NCBI GenBank assembly: GCA_963971305.1
Contig: OZ020307.1
Span: 55,301,702-55,365,701, forward strand
From: Arcuatula senhousia
Lineage: Eukaryota > Mollusca > Bivalvia > Mytilida > Mytilidae
Length of the DNA stretch: 64,000 bases
Direction: 5' to 3'
A model generated the notes under the pieces. The model ran no database searches and was not told where the DNA came from. It saw only the letters and a program-made list of their open reading frames with translations. The position numbers were made by a program, and so were the translations under genes. Positions 60,601-60,849 of the stretch are shown piece by piece (within the stretch, counting starts at the first letter, position 1; each line of letters begins with the position of its first letter).

Positions 60601-60661
60601 CACAAACAAAGTTAGAATCAGAGATTCCTTCCTCTCAGTCTTCCATGGTGCAAAAATAAGG
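428..60661 (+). CDS. ABCA-type full transporter, 50 exons, partial at both ends (gene-level entry)
   Basis: ATP-binding cassette transporter of subfamily A, a membrane protein expected to move lipids or similar substrates across a bilayer (known of the family; substrate here unknown). Order seen: long repeated ectodomain, TMD1, NBD1, linker, TMD2 with a second ectodomain loop, NBD2, start of the C-terminal region. All 50 exons join with matching phases to 2,568 codons without a stop. At least 1,160 codons precede the first transmembrane exon, far more than the few hundred of ABCA1-like proteins, so an ABCA12/ABCA13-like type is inferred. Start codon, first membrane helix and C-terminus lie outside the window. 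Most introns have GT-AG ends; weaker donors follow exons 12, 20, 36, 38 and 41. Confidence is high for the family and moderate for the subtype. Confidence 0.93.
1027..1142 (+). CDS. ABCA exon 2 (ectodomain, D-type)
   Basis: Phase 2 to 1. Acceptor TTTTTTTTCAG, donor GTAATA. Encodes about 38 residues with the sequon NST. Length and phases match D-type exons 6, 9 and 13. Confidence 0.75.
1779..1990. mobile_element. MITE-like element, TIR TACTGTGG, copy 1
   Basis: TACTGTGGAT at the left and its inverted match CCACAGTA at the right, with long inner palindromic similarity. A second copy is at 45469-45682, sharing the inner text 'AAGTCTGCAGCATACA'. Confidence 0.68.
2037..2164 (+). CDS. ABCA exon 3 (ectodomain, A-type)
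   Basis: Phase 1 to 0. Acceptor TTTTAG, donor GTAAGA. About 43 residues with the sequon NST. Same phases and similar length as exons 10 and 14. Confidence 0.78.
2537..2740 (+). CDS. ABCA exon 4 (ectodomain, B-type, two cysteines)
   Basis: Phase 0 to 0, 68 codons. Two cysteines at exon residues 15 (TIC) and 43 (DLC), 28 apart, a Pro-containing middle, and an ILSRLD ending. This layout recurs in exons 11 and 15. The pair may form a disulfide (inference). Confidence 0.82.
3185..3381 (+). CDS. ABCA exon 5 (ectodomain, C-type)
   Basis: Phase 0 to 2. Acceptor TTATAG, donor GTAATC. Sequons NKT and NMT. Followed by a 2.1-kb intron that carries a Helentron-like element. Confidence 0.8.
3495..4908 (+). 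mobile_element. Helentron/pearl-like element, family 1
   Basis: Starts with a hairpin (AGCTCACCTGGACCGAAGG and its complement), then a GTC-rich microsatellite, then about three diverged tandem internal monomers with 'AACTTGG' cores, and ends with CAGGTGAGCGATTCAGGCTC plus a GGGAGCC hairpin. Subterminal inverted repeats GCTCACCTG/CAGGTGAGC. Non-coding. No transposase or helicase is visible, so non-autonomous. Confidence 0.75.
4909..5485. other. Intron 5 remainder, nothing recognised
   Basis: AT-rich intron. Small open frames on both strands lack family motifs and splice context and are treated as noise. Confidence 0.6.
5486..5619 (+). CDS. ABCA exon 6 (ectodomain, D-type)
   Basis: Phase 2 to 1, 134 bp, exactly the length of D-type exon 13. 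Acceptor TTTCAG, donor GTAATG. Contains one cysteine (LSC). Confidence 0.8.
5953..6044 (+). CDS. ABCA exon 7 (ectodomain, short A-type)
   Basis: Phase 1 to 0, 92 bp, shorter than the other A-type exons. Sequons NSS and NIT and one cysteine (LVC). It is joined directly to a C-type exon: this unit has no B exon. Confidence 0.75.
6045..6758. other. Intron 7, nothing recognised
   Basis: AT-rich. A B-type exon would be expected here from the cassette order, but I see no cysteine-pair frame or remnant. Confidence 0.55.
6759..6940 (+). CDS. ABCA exon 8 (ectodomain, C-type)
   Basis: Phase 0 to 2. Acceptor after a long T tract, donor GTAAGA. Two cysteines (FQC, PSC) and sequons NTT and NES. Confidence 0.78.
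7483..7517. mobile_element. Solo end of a 'ggacaaggt' MITE family
   Basis: GGGGCAAATATGGGGCCTTA and then ACCTTGTCCTTT match the right end of the element at 34313-34898. No matching left end was found. Confidence 0.45.
7576..7703 (+). CDS. ABCA exon 9 (ectodomain, D-type)
   Basis: Phase 2 to 1, 128 bp. Acceptor TTTTCTCAG, donor GTGATT. No cysteine; acidic GDDD stretch. Confidence 0.78.
8073..8197 (+). CDS. ABCA exon 10 (ectodomain, A-type)
   Basis: Phase 1 to 0, 125 bp. Acceptor TTTTTTGCAG, donor GTAAGT. Begins with [13 protein letters not shown]; layout like exons 3 and 14. Confidence 0.8.
8867..9067 (+). CDS. ABCA exon 11 (ectodomain, B-type, two cysteines)
   Basis: Phase 0 to 0, 67 codons. 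Cysteines at exon residues 17 (KILC) and 44 (AALC), then an LLDID ending. Four sequons (NMT, NTT, NLT, NAT). Clear counterpart of exons 4 and 15. Confidence 0.85.
9360..9690. repeat. Decayed family-4-like repeat fragment
   Basis: Contains 'TTTTCGTAACAG', 'ATGCAGCTTCAG' and 'CATCTACTTCCTGTTT', shared with the monomers of the element at 13668-14424. Short open frames inside it are not genes. Confidence 0.5.
9743..9942 (+). CDS. ABCA exon 12 (ectodomain, C-type)
   Basis: Phase 0 to 2, 200 bp. Acceptor TTTTCAG; the donor GTTGGC is weak, but the frame and phase fit exon 13. Confidence 0.75.
10513..10646 (+). CDS. ABCA exon 13 (ectodomain, D-type)
   Basis: Phase 2 to 1, 134 bp. Acceptor TATTTCAG, donor GTAAGA. 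A foldback element starts only about 16 bp after the donor. Confidence 0.8.
10660..11012 (+). mobile_element. Foldback element, copy 1
   Basis: Includes a long internal palindrome: GGCAAGATAAGGAAATCTCC at 10868 onward and its complement about 100 bp later, then ACACCGGTGTTAG. The same element occurs inverted at 12331-12666. Starts about 15 bp after the exon 13 donor. Confidence 0.75.
11603..11721 (+). CDS. ABCA exon 14 (ectodomain, A-type)
   Basis: Phase 1 to 0, 119 bp. Acceptor TATTTTCAG, donor GTAAGT. Sequon NLS. Same phases as exons 3, 7 and 10. Confidence 0.8.
12127..12324 (+). CDS. ABCA exon 15 (ectodomain, B-type, two cysteines)
   Basis: Phase 0 to 0, 66 codons. Cysteines at exon residues 14 (LIC) and 40 (SLC), then ILLELDIGE. 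Sequons NAT twice and NLT. Two decayed copies of its 3' half lie downstream (12700-12905), and a foldback element begins about 7 bp after its end. Confidence 0.86.
12331..12666 (-). mobile_element. Foldback element, copy 2, inverted
   Basis: Reverse-complement relative of 10660-11012 (shared CTAACACCGGTGTTAGGGCA and the 'CTCACATGGGGTGGTGTGAG' hairpin). Its inner palindrome has decayed. Begins about 7 bp after exon 15. Confidence 0.75.
12700..12800 (+). pseudogene. Exon echo 1 of exon 15 (decayed 3' half)
   Basis: Reads [17 protein letters not shown], matching exon 15 [17 protein letters not shown], then runs into a stop; no usable acceptor or donor. Confidence 0.85.
12838..12905 (+). pseudogene. 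Exon echo 2 of exon 15 (more decayed)
   Basis: TGTGGCCTATATGAGGCCCA, then TCTGACCCAGTC, match exon 15 at the DNA level with indels. Shares about 30 bp of preceding sequence with echo 1, so the pair arose by tandem duplication. Confidence 0.75.
13059..13239 (+). CDS. ABCA exon 16 (ectodomain, C-like, phase-shifted end)
   Basis: Phase 0 to 1, unlike other C exons (0 to 2). It stands where C is expected and no D exon follows, so the 3' end was probably altered when the repeat series ended. Likely coiled-coil-like, rich in Q, T and E. Sequon NKT. Confidence 0.78.
13668..14424 (+). mobile_element. Helentron/pearl-like element, family 4
   Basis: Ends ATACCCCCACTC and GAGTGGGGGTAT (inverted). Just inside the left end is a hairpin and (CCGT)n; then four monomers of about 170 bp with 'TTTGGTACACAGCTTCA' and 'CATCTACTTCCTGTTTT'. 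A small hairpin (AGCACGATTTAGTGC) follows the right inverted repeat. Confidence 0.78.
14452..14613 (+). CDS. ABCA exon 17 (ectodomain after the repeats)
   Basis: Phase 1 to 1. Acceptor TTATTACAG, donor GTAAGG. Contains LGDILCG, followed by a Ser/Gln-rich linker. It sits just downstream of a Helentron-like element whose 3' tail ends about 30 bp before the exon. Confidence 0.78.
14727..14772. mobile_element. Solo left end of the 'ggacaaggt' MITE family
   Basis: AAAGGACAAGGTACAGTAAG and following bases match the left end of 34313-34898. Confidence 0.5.
14823..15041. mobile_element. MITE-like element, 'tatacag..tttcgc' family, copy 1
   Basis: TACTGTATACAGGTAATTTT at the left and AATTACCCCCTATACAGTA at the right are inverted repeats. 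Related copies at 18264-18438 and 41091-41301. Confidence 0.65.
15336..15917. mobile_element. MITE-like element, TIR AAAGGAGTA
   Basis: About 580 bp. Left AAAGGAGTAGATTCAGTT and onward to AAATTGGCCCA pairs with right TGGGGCCAATTT and onward to ACTCCTTT. Contains an inner GAGCGCATGCAT / ATGCGCTC pair. Confidence 0.65.
16040..16403 (+). mobile_element. Non-LTR retroposon 3' tail
   Basis: Ends in TTTAAATAAAGACTTTATTA followed by (TTA)n, a typical retroposon 3' end. No reverse transcriptase sequence is visible. The (TTA)n ends 25 bp before the exon 18 acceptor. Confidence 0.5.
16429..16565 (+). CDS. ABCA exon 18 (conserved KPLL..GK.LYTP ectodomain motif)
   Basis: Phase 1 to 0. Encodes [19 protein letters not shown], a strongly conserved motif of the first extracellular loop of long-loop ABCA proteins. 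It anchors the subfamily call and the frame of this part of the gene. Confidence 0.92.
16795..16960. repeat. Decayed pearl-like fragment
   Basis: ATCTGTCTGTCAGTC microsatellite followed by 'GATTGGTTTCTGAATTATAA' and 'CTCATGAAACCTTC', resembling the start of the tandem-core families. Confidence 0.4.
17026..17888. mobile_element. TIR element, 'agaaacgatacc' ends
   Basis: CCAAAAAAGAAACGATACCA at the left is complementary to GGGTATCGTTTCTTCTTTTGG at the right, about 860 bp apart. No transposase recognised inside. Confidence 0.6.
18106..18225 (+). CDS. ABCA exon 19 (ectodomain)
   Basis: Phase 0 to 0, 40 codons. Acceptor GACAG, donor GTAATG. Sequon NSS. Confidence 0.83.
18264..18438. mobile_element. 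MITE-like element, 'ccgtatagcgg' family, copy 2
   Basis: CCCGTATAGCGGTTTATTT and AAATAACCTGCTATACGG form inverted ends. Confidence 0.65.
18802..19060 (+). CDS. ABCA exon 20 (ectodomain)
   Basis: Phase 0 to 1. Includes [11 protein letters not shown], the counterpart of the ABCA ectodomain FEG..sEeA motif, and reads into GLVFNN of the next exon. The donor GTTTGT is moderate. Confidence 0.87.
19122..20290 (+). mobile_element. Helentron/pearl-like element, family 3, copy 1
   Basis: Left hairpin GTCTCGCCTGCGACGAATAG with its complement, a CGG-rich microsatellite, five tandem monomers of about 181 bp ('TGATATTTCGTATACAGACA' core), then TGCCGGCAGGCGAGACATAC. Inverted ends GTCTCGCCTGC / GCAGGCGAGAC. 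Short Arg-rich frames over the CGG tract are not genes. Confidence 0.78.
20573..20708 (+). CDS. ABCA exon 21 (ectodomain, RKKR site)
   Basis: Phase 1 to 2. Begins GLVFNN and ends with YTIRMD followed by a short tail, as in ABCA membrane-proximal ectodomains. Codons at 20608-20619 give RKKR followed by Ala, a furin-type consensus in an insertion-like basic stretch. Confidence 0.88.
20755..20905. repeat. Decayed pearl-like fragment before family 2 copy
   Basis: 'TATGCCCTCCCACATTTAAG', then 'CAGTCCTTCCATC' and 'CATGAAACTTGATACCCATG', resembling the start and core of the other families. Confidence 0.4.
20966..22485 (+). mobile_element. Helentron/pearl-like element, family 2, copy 1
   Basis: Left hairpin ATACGACCGCAAAAAATTTG, then (GTC)n, then tandem units of two kinds, including about five units near 145 bp with 'AGGGGCCAAA' and long C and T runs. 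Right end TTGCGGTCGTATCATGCTGC and CTCGGCGAAGC. Inverted ends ATACGACCGCA / TGCGGTCGTAT. Confidence 0.78.
22683..22856 (+). CDS. ABCA exon 22 (end of ectodomain 1)
   Basis: Phase 2 to 2. [16 protein letters not shown] is the conserved ABCA segment just before the second membrane helix; PTPCY follows. Donor GTAAGC. Confidence 0.92.
23250..23367 (+). CDS. ABCA exon 23 (TMD1, first TM helix in window)
   Basis: Phase 2 to 0. Hydrophobic helix [17 protein letters not shown] followed by the charged cytosolic NDREKGQEE, matching the E-K-rich turn of ABCA TMD1. Confidence 0.92.
23439..23452. repeat. Poly-C tract
   Basis: Homopolymer C run followed by an A-rich tract in intron 23; length may be unreliable. 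Confidence 0.85.
23921..23976 (+). pseudogene. Exon echo 1 of exon 24 with acceptor
   Basis: TTTTTAGATTATGAAGGTTA and following bases resemble the exon 24 acceptor and first 50 bases; frame broken by a stop. Confidence 0.72.
23994..24050 (+). pseudogene. Exon echo 2 of exon 24
   Basis: GATTATGGGAATTAATGTAC, then CTCCTGACTTTGTGGGTGTGG, match exon 24 bases coding [12 protein letters not shown]; frame lost. Lies directly before the real exon. Confidence 0.75.
24076..24266 (+). CDS. ABCA exon 24 (TMD1 helices)
   Basis: Phase 0 to 2. [17 protein letters not shown] is the typical ABCA 'K.MG....W..WF' element, followed by two hydrophobic helices. Two decayed copies of its 5' end lie just upstream (23921-24050). 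Confidence 0.94.
24633..24771 (+). CDS. ABCA exon 25 (TMD1 helices)
   Basis: Phase 2 to 0. [10 protein letters not shown] and YFLSYLPY correspond to the ABCA 'S.FF.k..la' and 'Y.l.y.Py' elements. Acceptor GCATTTCAG, donor GTAAGT. Confidence 0.93.
24895..25035 (+). mobile_element. Retroposon (SINE-like) 3' tail with (CA)n
   Basis: 'TACTCCGGATTCCTCCACCA' and 'AAAAGGGTGTTAAACTTCAAC' ending in ACACAC repeats look like a SINE or LINE 3' end. The family is not identified. Confidence 0.45.
25320..25524 (+). CDS. ABCA exon 26 (TMD1 end)
   Basis: Phase 0 to 1. [22 protein letters not shown] and the helix with [13 protein letters not shown] are typical of ABCA before NBD1. A Helentron-like element starts 18 bp after the donor. 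Confidence 0.95.
25543..26632 (+). mobile_element. Helentron/pearl-like element, family 3, copy 2
   Basis: Same ends as 19122-20290 (GTCTCGCCTGC / GCAGGCGAGAC) and a CGG/CGA microsatellite, but a different core: five tandem 174-bp units from about 25632 with 'GAAACTTGGTATGCATATGC' and 'GACCTTGACCTTGATTTT'. Because 174 is a multiple of three, a long minus-strand open frame runs through it; it is not a gene. Confidence 0.8.
26955..27065 (+). CDS. ABCA exon 27 (TMD1-NBD1 linker)
   Basis: Phase 1 to 1. [18 protein letters not shown] is the near-invariant ABCA segment leading into NBD1 (usually 'G.yG.p.pwyF...p.YW'). Confidence 0.95.
27585..27753 (+). CDS. ABCA exon 28 (NBD1 start, variant Walker A)
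   Basis: Phase 1 to 2. [17 protein letters not shown], then the P-loop [10 protein letters not shown] at 27722-27751. ABCA P-loops read GHNGAGKTTT; the Gly before Lys is Ala here (codon GCT at 27737-27739). Lys and Thr are kept. It could reflect altered ATP use or a base error (GGT to GCT is one step). Confidence 0.95.
27887..28125. mobile_element. MITE-like element, TIR GGGTTGCCAC
   Basis: GGGTTGCCACG at the left and GTGGCAACCC at the right, with many 'CCTTGAAAA' repeats between. Non-coding. Confidence 0.65.
28311..28427 (+). CDS. ABCA exon 29 (NBD1, Q-loop)
   Basis: Phase 2 to 2. [17 protein letters not shown] followed by the Q-loop CPQFNALFD. Acceptor TTTTTGACAG, donor GTAAGT. Followed by a 5.3-kb intron filled with mobile elements. 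Confidence 0.95.
28700..28940. repeat. Interspersed repeat shared with 52970-53165, copy 1
   Basis: Shares 'CAGGTA.GAAAAAT', 'GGTTG.TC.GAATGTACACTT' style text and 'ACAAAACAGA.GTCACA' with the second copy. Not classified. Confidence 0.5.
29093..31521 (+). mobile_element. Helentron/pearl-like element, family 1, large copy with ~500-bp monomers
   Basis: Begins TAGCTCACCGTCCGTCGTCC, has about four tandem monomers near 500 bp (marks at 29528, 30028, 30529), and ends with CAGGTGAGCGATTCAGGCTC and CTGGGAGCCTCTTGT. The monomers at about 29640-30140 and 30140-30640 are almost identical, so the array grew recently. Small open frames recur in each monomer and are not genes. Confidence 0.78.
31718..32141 (+). 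mobile_element. Helentron/pearl-like element, family 1, short copy
   Basis: Complete short copy with the left hairpin TAGCTCACCTGACCCAAAGG, CCGTCGTCC repeats, and the right end CAGGTGAGCGATTCAGGCTC. Sits inside the TIR element at 31524-33646. Confidence 0.75.
32142..33299 (+). mobile_element. Family 1 copy, 5' part missing, abutting the short copy
   Basis: Starts abruptly in mid-monomer (CTGGATTTTTTTC) right after the end of the short copy and finishes with the standard family 1 3' end. Its 5' part is not found on the other side of the short copy. Confidence 0.7.
33714..33797 (+). CDS. ABCA exon 30 (NBD1 helical region)
   Basis: Phase 2 to 2, 84 bp. [14 protein letters not shown] follows LFD of exon 29, as in other ABCA NBD1 sequences ('LFD.LTV.EH..FY'). 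Confidence 0.93.
33849..33990. repeat. Small 'gccccatct' repeat fragment
   Basis: ATGCCCCATCT and AGATGGGGCAT are inverted about 60 bp apart; a pearl-like core ('AGTTTTGGTACACACCACAC') follows further on. Confidence 0.45.
34313..34898. mobile_element. MITE-like element, TIR AAAGGACAAGGTAC
   Basis: Nearly 40-bp imperfect inverted ends: AAAGGACAAGGTACACTAAG (then to GGCCCCCT) against the right AGGGGGCC (then to GTACCATGTCCTTT). About 585 bp, no transposase. Solo ends at 7483 and 14727. Confidence 0.72.
35031..35227 (+). CDS. ABCA exon 31 (NBD1 signature, Walker B, D-loop)
   Basis: Phase 2 to 1. Signature [15 protein letters not shown], Walker B VVILDEP, D-loop SSGVDP and ARRAMW, all intact. 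Confidence 0.96.
35592..35750 (+). CDS. ABCA exon 32 (NBD1 H-loop)
   Basis: Phase 1 to 1. H-loop [11 protein letters not shown], then [10 protein letters not shown] and CSGSP.FLK, the usual end of an ABCA NBD1, then GSGYHLKI. Confidence 0.95.
35751..36327. other. Intron 32, nothing recognised
   Basis: AT-rich unique-looking sequence; antisense open frames overlap the exon 32 edge and have no family features. Confidence 0.5.
36328..36539 (+). CDS. ABCA exon 33 (post-NBD1 regulatory region)
   Basis: Phase 1 to 0. Ends in YDTTLEE and joins VFLKV of exon 34 to give the conserved ABCA 'LEEVFLKV'. A decayed copy of its 3' part follows at 36551-36686. Confidence 0.93.
36551..36686 (+). pseudogene. 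Exon echo of exon 33 with open frame
   Basis: Reads [20 protein letters not shown] and LEETCIK, matching exon 33 [20 protein letters not shown]. About 40 codons stay open, but there is no acceptor and the donor GTATGT has become ACCTGT. Confidence 0.87.
37074..37212 (+). CDS. ABCA exon 34 (linker to TMD2)
   Basis: Phase 0 to 1. Starts VFLKV, then a charged, presumably cytosolic linker with many Arg, Glu and Asp. Confidence 0.92.
37563..37821 (+). CDS. ABCA exon 35 (TMD2 first helix)
   Basis: Phase 1 to 2. [19 protein letters not shown] is the typical cytosolic lead into the ABCA TMD2, followed by the helix with [16 protein letters not shown] Helentron-like element starts about 21 bp after the donor. 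Confidence 0.93.
37843..39264 (+). mobile_element. Helentron/pearl-like element, family 2, mosaic copy
   Basis: Has the same ends as 20966-22485 (ATACGACCGC hairpin, (GTC)n, TTGCGGTCGTATCATGCTGC), but between about 38095 and 38640 carries monomers with 'CTTCTCCTCTGAAACTACTG', 'GAAACTTGGTATGATTG' and 'ACATGGCCGCCGTGGCTAAA', which belong to the family 1 core type. Confidence 0.75.
39298..39408 (+). CDS. Candidate optional exon 35b inside an interspersed repeat
   Basis: Open frame with acceptor GATTCAG and donor GTAAGC, phase 2 to 2, so it can be included or skipped without changing frame. It encodes a hydrophilic, Asn-rich stretch with sequons. Its 3' half and the following intron match the dispersed repeat seen at 59790-60060, 61560-61975 and 62990-63260. 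Exon 35 also joins exon 36 in frame without it. Either an exonised repeat or a chance open frame. Confidence 0.3.
39310..39570. repeat. Dispersed repeat R, copy 1
   Basis: Shares 'GTGAACTCAGGTGCTC.GGAAGA' and the following 'TAGCACACC.GTCA' block with 59790-60060, 61560-61975 and 62990-63260. Overlaps the candidate exon 39298-39408. Confidence 0.65.
39749..39844 (+). CDS. ABCA exon 36 (ectodomain loop 2)
   Basis: Phase 2 to 2. Acceptor GTTTCAG. The downstream phase demands the donor GTTTGT at 39845; a stronger-looking GTAAAT at 39849 would break the frame. Encodes [13 protein letters not shown]. Confidence 0.78.
40251..40478 (+). CDS. ABCA exon 37 (cysteine-rich loop 2)
   Basis: Phase 2 to 2. 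[10 protein letters not shown], and then [20 protein letters not shown], correspond to the ABCA second-loop 'C.C' cluster and the '..l.dl.grnisdyl' element. Confidence 0.92.
40820..40971 (+). CDS. ABCA exon 38 (loop 2, WFNNKG..ALP)
   Basis: Phase 2 to 1. RYGGLSF and [16 protein letters not shown] are hallmark ABCA residues. The donor GTTAGT is slightly weak. Its 3' part is repeated, in frame, at 40989-41096. Confidence 0.94.
40989..41096 (+). pseudogene. Recent exon echo of exon 38
   Basis: Near-identical copy of the last ~100 bases of exon 38 plus its donor region: open frame [20 protein letters not shown], one AAT codon lost. Lies about 15 bp after the real exon, so too close to be spliced in series, and the only nearby AG gives the wrong frame. 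Confidence 0.9.
41091..41301. mobile_element. MITE-like element, 'ccgtatagcgg' family, copy 3
   Basis: TACTGTATAGCGGGTTATTT and ACTATGCGGTAG as inverted ends, related to 14823-15041 and 18264-18438. Starts exactly where the exon 38 echo ends. Confidence 0.65.
41807..41867 (+). CDS. ABCA exon 39 (short loop 2 exon)
   Basis: Phase 1 to 2, 61 bp, too short for a simple ORF search. Acceptor TTTTACAG, donor GTATGT. Encodes [18 protein letters not shown] and joins smoothly to LLQKAADYG. Confidence 0.87.
42169..43149. mobile_element. TIR element, ends TAGCGAGCATCG
   Basis: Perfect 12-bp inverted ends TAGCGAGCATCG / CGATGCTCGCTA 981 bp apart. A small hairpin (GAGCATCGCAGATGCGAG) lies just inside the left end. 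No transposase recognised. It fills most of intron 39. Confidence 0.65.
43310..43487 (+). CDS. ABCA exon 40 (TMD2 helices)
   Basis: Phase 2 to 0. Helix [19 protein letters not shown], then [17 protein letters not shown] and the start of the next helix at [10 protein letters not shown]. Typical ABCA TMD2. Confidence 0.95.
43869..45287 (+). mobile_element. Probable piggyBac-like relic
   Basis: Left end TTAACCCTTTAGCCTGC and right end GCAGCTGAAGAGTTAA resemble piggyBac termini (TTAA target, CCCTTT start). Internal frames are broken; pieces such as [16 protein letters not shown] resemble the conserved 'MGl....l.dYWs' region of piggyBac transposases. Many stops, so inactive. Identification is an inference. 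Confidence 0.5.
45313..45428 (+). CDS. ABCA exon 41 (TMD2 helix)
   Basis: Phase 0 to 2. Helix [16 protein letters not shown] and a second hydrophobic segment ending in ILFG. The donor GTTAGT is fixed by the next exon, which completes 'GWAMIPLMY'. A decayed copy of the 3' part lies at 45724-45780. Confidence 0.91.
45469..45682. mobile_element. MITE-like element, TIR TACTGTGG, copy 2
   Basis: Same family as 1779-1990; ends TACTGTGGATTC and CGACAGTA. Located 40 bp after the exon 41 donor. Confidence 0.68.
45724..45780 (+). pseudogene. Exon echo of exon 41 (3' part)
   Basis: 'GATAACCTACAGGCCA' and 'TTACTGTTTGGGTCAGT' resemble the last 55 bases of exon 41 and its donor; frame lost. Confidence 0.68.
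45985..46140. repeat. Palindromic repeat fragment with poly-G
   Basis: GTGGGAATTTGGGGG run and 'TTCGCTTAATTCGCGGTCAC' resemble the tttcgc MITE family; ends unclear. Confidence 0.4.
46417..46564 (+). CDS. ABCA exon 42 (TMD2 helices)
   Basis: Phase 2 to 0. [20 protein letters not shown] is the conserved ABCA 'w..iPl.Y....f...s.a', followed by a long helix. Confidence 0.94.
46879..47890 (+). mobile_element. Helentron/pearl-like element, family 5
   Basis: Ends ATACCCCAC / GTGGGGTAT; left hairpin around CGCAACTAAGTTGCG, (CCGT)n, then five monomers of about 175 bp with 'GAAACTTGGTATGCAAGAAG' and 'GGCCCTTTGGACTTAGAAAT'. The right inverted repeat is followed by the hairpin GTGAGGGTGCTCAC. Confidence 0.8.
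48077..48330 (+). CDS. ABCA exon 43 (TMD2 end)
   Basis: Phase 0 to 2. [14 protein letters not shown] matches the ABCA 'F.lfP.y.lg.g' element, then the last helix with [19 protein letters not shown]. Confidence 0.95.
48843..49029 (+). CDS. ABCA exon 44 (TMD2-NBD2 linker, NBD2 start)
   Basis: Phase 2 to 0. [11 protein letters not shown], then [18 protein letters not shown] and [13 protein letters not shown], the normal beginning of an ABCA NBD2. Confidence 0.95.
49354..49460 (+). CDS. ABCA exon 45 (NBD2 Walker A)
   Basis: Phase 0 to 2. [18 protein letters not shown], a fully canonical P-loop, in contrast to NBD1. Confidence 0.97.
49692..49798 (+). pseudogene. Exon echo of exon 46, with acceptor
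   Basis: CTTTTCAGAATCACATGAGG and 'AGGAGATAGGTAACTCCCCC' match the acceptor and first half of exon 46. Several stops. It lies upstream of the real exon, unlike most other echoes. Confidence 0.85.
49825..49966 (+). CDS. ABCA exon 46 (NBD2 Q-loop)
   Basis: Phase 2 to 0. Q-loop [19 protein letters not shown]; most ABCA proteins have CPQFDAL, so Phe to Glu and Cys to Ser differ. A decayed copy with its acceptor lies upstream (49692-49798). Confidence 0.94.
50277..51524 (-). mobile_element. LTR retroelement relic, non-autonomous
   Basis: Direct repeats of about 130 bp beginning TGTAGGGACGATGTAAATGC at 50277 and 51364. Read on the minus strand, a PBS-like TTTTGGTGCCGTGACCA (51346-51362) follows the first repeat, then a gag-like frame, then a G-rich tract near 50592. 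CTGCC flanks both outer edges (50272-50276, 51525-51529), a possible 5-bp target duplication. No protease, RT or integrase is present. The inner edge of the left repeat is uncertain. Confidence 0.68.
50590..51303 (-). CDS. Gag-like ORF of the LTR relic
   Basis: 237 codons on the minus strand. Acidic, helix-rich first half, then a very basic Arg-rich tail. After about residue 140 another frame looks more acidic (for example [17 protein letters not shown]), so the tail may follow an old frameshift. No zinc knuckle seen. Gag identity is inferred only from its place between the PBS and the 3' repeat. Not part of the ABCA gene. Confidence 0.45.
   Translation of the reverse strand: MELPRNFSLQKSPEINRDGAFVILKRLSYVREELYKLDRQIEYEVEEEKIEYSIIEADEFSYDLQIKVRDFCDVFNILYESLLKHQTTDLPELLLLLGIVLPTLEERTTDNILPEVKQVIVQQKYVVKMVKPSESISVSKLHKRRFKRNRNTRPTTATRKIRRERRHRRQIPRKTQNCMKRETSMIPSHTHRTRDSIRSSSRLITFVIETFISQLTFNKFSRNGKWTNRILYHDSGG
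51668..51870 (+). repeat. Truncated family 5 fragment
   Basis: CTGTCTGTCTTTCTGTCC microsatellite, then 'AACTCCTCTGAAATTACTGA' and 'AGAAACTTGGTATATAGGAA': start and first core of the family 5 type without a right end. Ends before exon 47. Confidence 0.6.
51891..52022 (+). CDS. ABCA exon 47 (NBD2 signature)
   Basis: Phase 0 to 0. Signature [15 protein letters not shown], then PPVVLL, the first part of Walker B, which is split by the next intron. Confidence 0.96.
52370..52473 (+). CDS. ABCA exon 48 (NBD2 Walker B, D-loop)
   Basis: Phase 0 to 2. [19 protein letters not shown] completes Walker B and the D-loop; ends in VVLSSH of the H-loop. Followed by a 7.1-kb intron made almost entirely of mobile elements. 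Confidence 0.96.
52500..52800. other. Intron 48 start, possible decayed repeat
   Basis: 'TGCCCCTGCTACGACTTG' and 'GGGGGCATTAAGTT' resemble the starts of the gcccc families, but no clear core follows. Confidence 0.35.
52970..53165. repeat. Interspersed repeat shared with 28700-28940, copy 2
   Basis: Shares 'CAACCTAGGTTG', 'AATGTACACTT' and 'ACAAAACAGAGGTCACA' with the first copy. Confidence 0.5.
53581..55127 (+). mobile_element. Inner family 1 copy A, inserted between T and T
   Basis: Complete family 1 copy from TAGCTCACCTGGACCGAAGG to GGGAGCCTCTTGT. The host T tract totals six when the copy is removed, the same as in intact relatives, so no target duplication was made. Carries the SINE-like insertion at 53967-54462. 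Confidence 0.78.
53967..54462 (+). mobile_element. GC-rich retroposon (SINE-like) with 12-bp target duplication
   Basis: GC-rich block quite unlike its surroundings, ending in GCGTAAAACACCAA and (CTCA)n. Flanked by the direct repeat CTGGATTTTTTC (53955-53966 and 54463-54474). No coding sequence; short open frames inside are chance. A non-LTR retroposon by its tail and duplication; the class is not certain. Confidence 0.75.
55487..56636 (+). mobile_element. Inner family 1 copy B, inserted between T and T
   Basis: From TAGCTCACCTTGCCGAAGGC, with (CCGTCGT) repeats, to GGGAGCCTCTAGT. Removal restores the host text CAGTTTTTTGCAAATAACTC exactly. Confidence 0.8.
57261..59560 (+). mobile_element. 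Helentron/pearl-like element, family 1 variant with ~493-bp monomers
   Basis: Left hairpin TAGCTCACCTGACCCGAAGG, (GTCC)n, about four tandem monomers of 493 bp (57860, 58351 and 58844 mark the same point), a degenerate last unit, and the end AGGTGAGCGATTCAGGCTC with hairpin. The core has 'TTGATACTTGGTATACATGA'. Lies 42 bp before exon 49. Confidence 0.8.
59603..59695 (+). CDS. ABCA exon 49 (after NBD2 H-loop)
   Basis: Phase 2 to 2. [20 protein letters not shown], then [11 protein letters not shown], the conserved ABCA NBD2 end. Acceptor TTCTTTTCAG, donor GTAAGA. Confidence 0.96.
59790..60060. repeat. Dispersed repeat R, copy 2
   Basis: 'GAGTGAACTCAGGTTCTCTG' and 'TATAACACACCTGTTGCC' match the other R copies. 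No ends identified. Confidence 0.6.
60556..60661 (+). CDS. ABCA exon 50 (C-terminal region start)
   Basis: Phase 2 to 0. [10 protein letters not shown] corresponds to the 'RfG.Gy.v.v' that follows NBD2 in ABCA proteins. Donor GTAAGA. No later exon is convincing before 64000, so the C-terminal exons lie outside. Confidence 0.9.
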
Positions 60662-60734
60662 GTAAGACATTATACTTAATTGGATAGAAGCTTATAGATA
60701 TCTTATTTTTGTCCCTCTTCTATATAATCTTATG

Positions 60735-60840
60735 AATATCTTTTTAGCTCACCTGACCCAAATGGTCTTGTGAGCTATTGTCATCTTTTAGGGTAAGACA
60801 TGATACTCTTAAGATCTCTAAGCTTACATCTATCCTTCTA
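60735..60840 (+). repeat. Family 1 left-end fragment and possible exon 50 donor copy
   Basis: TTTTTAGCTCACCTGACCCA at 60744 is a family 1 start truncated after about 40 bp. It is followed by TAGGGTAAGACATGATACT, similar to the exon 50 donor region (AGGGTAAGACATTATACT). Confidence 0.45.
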
Positions 60841-60849
60841 CAGAAACCT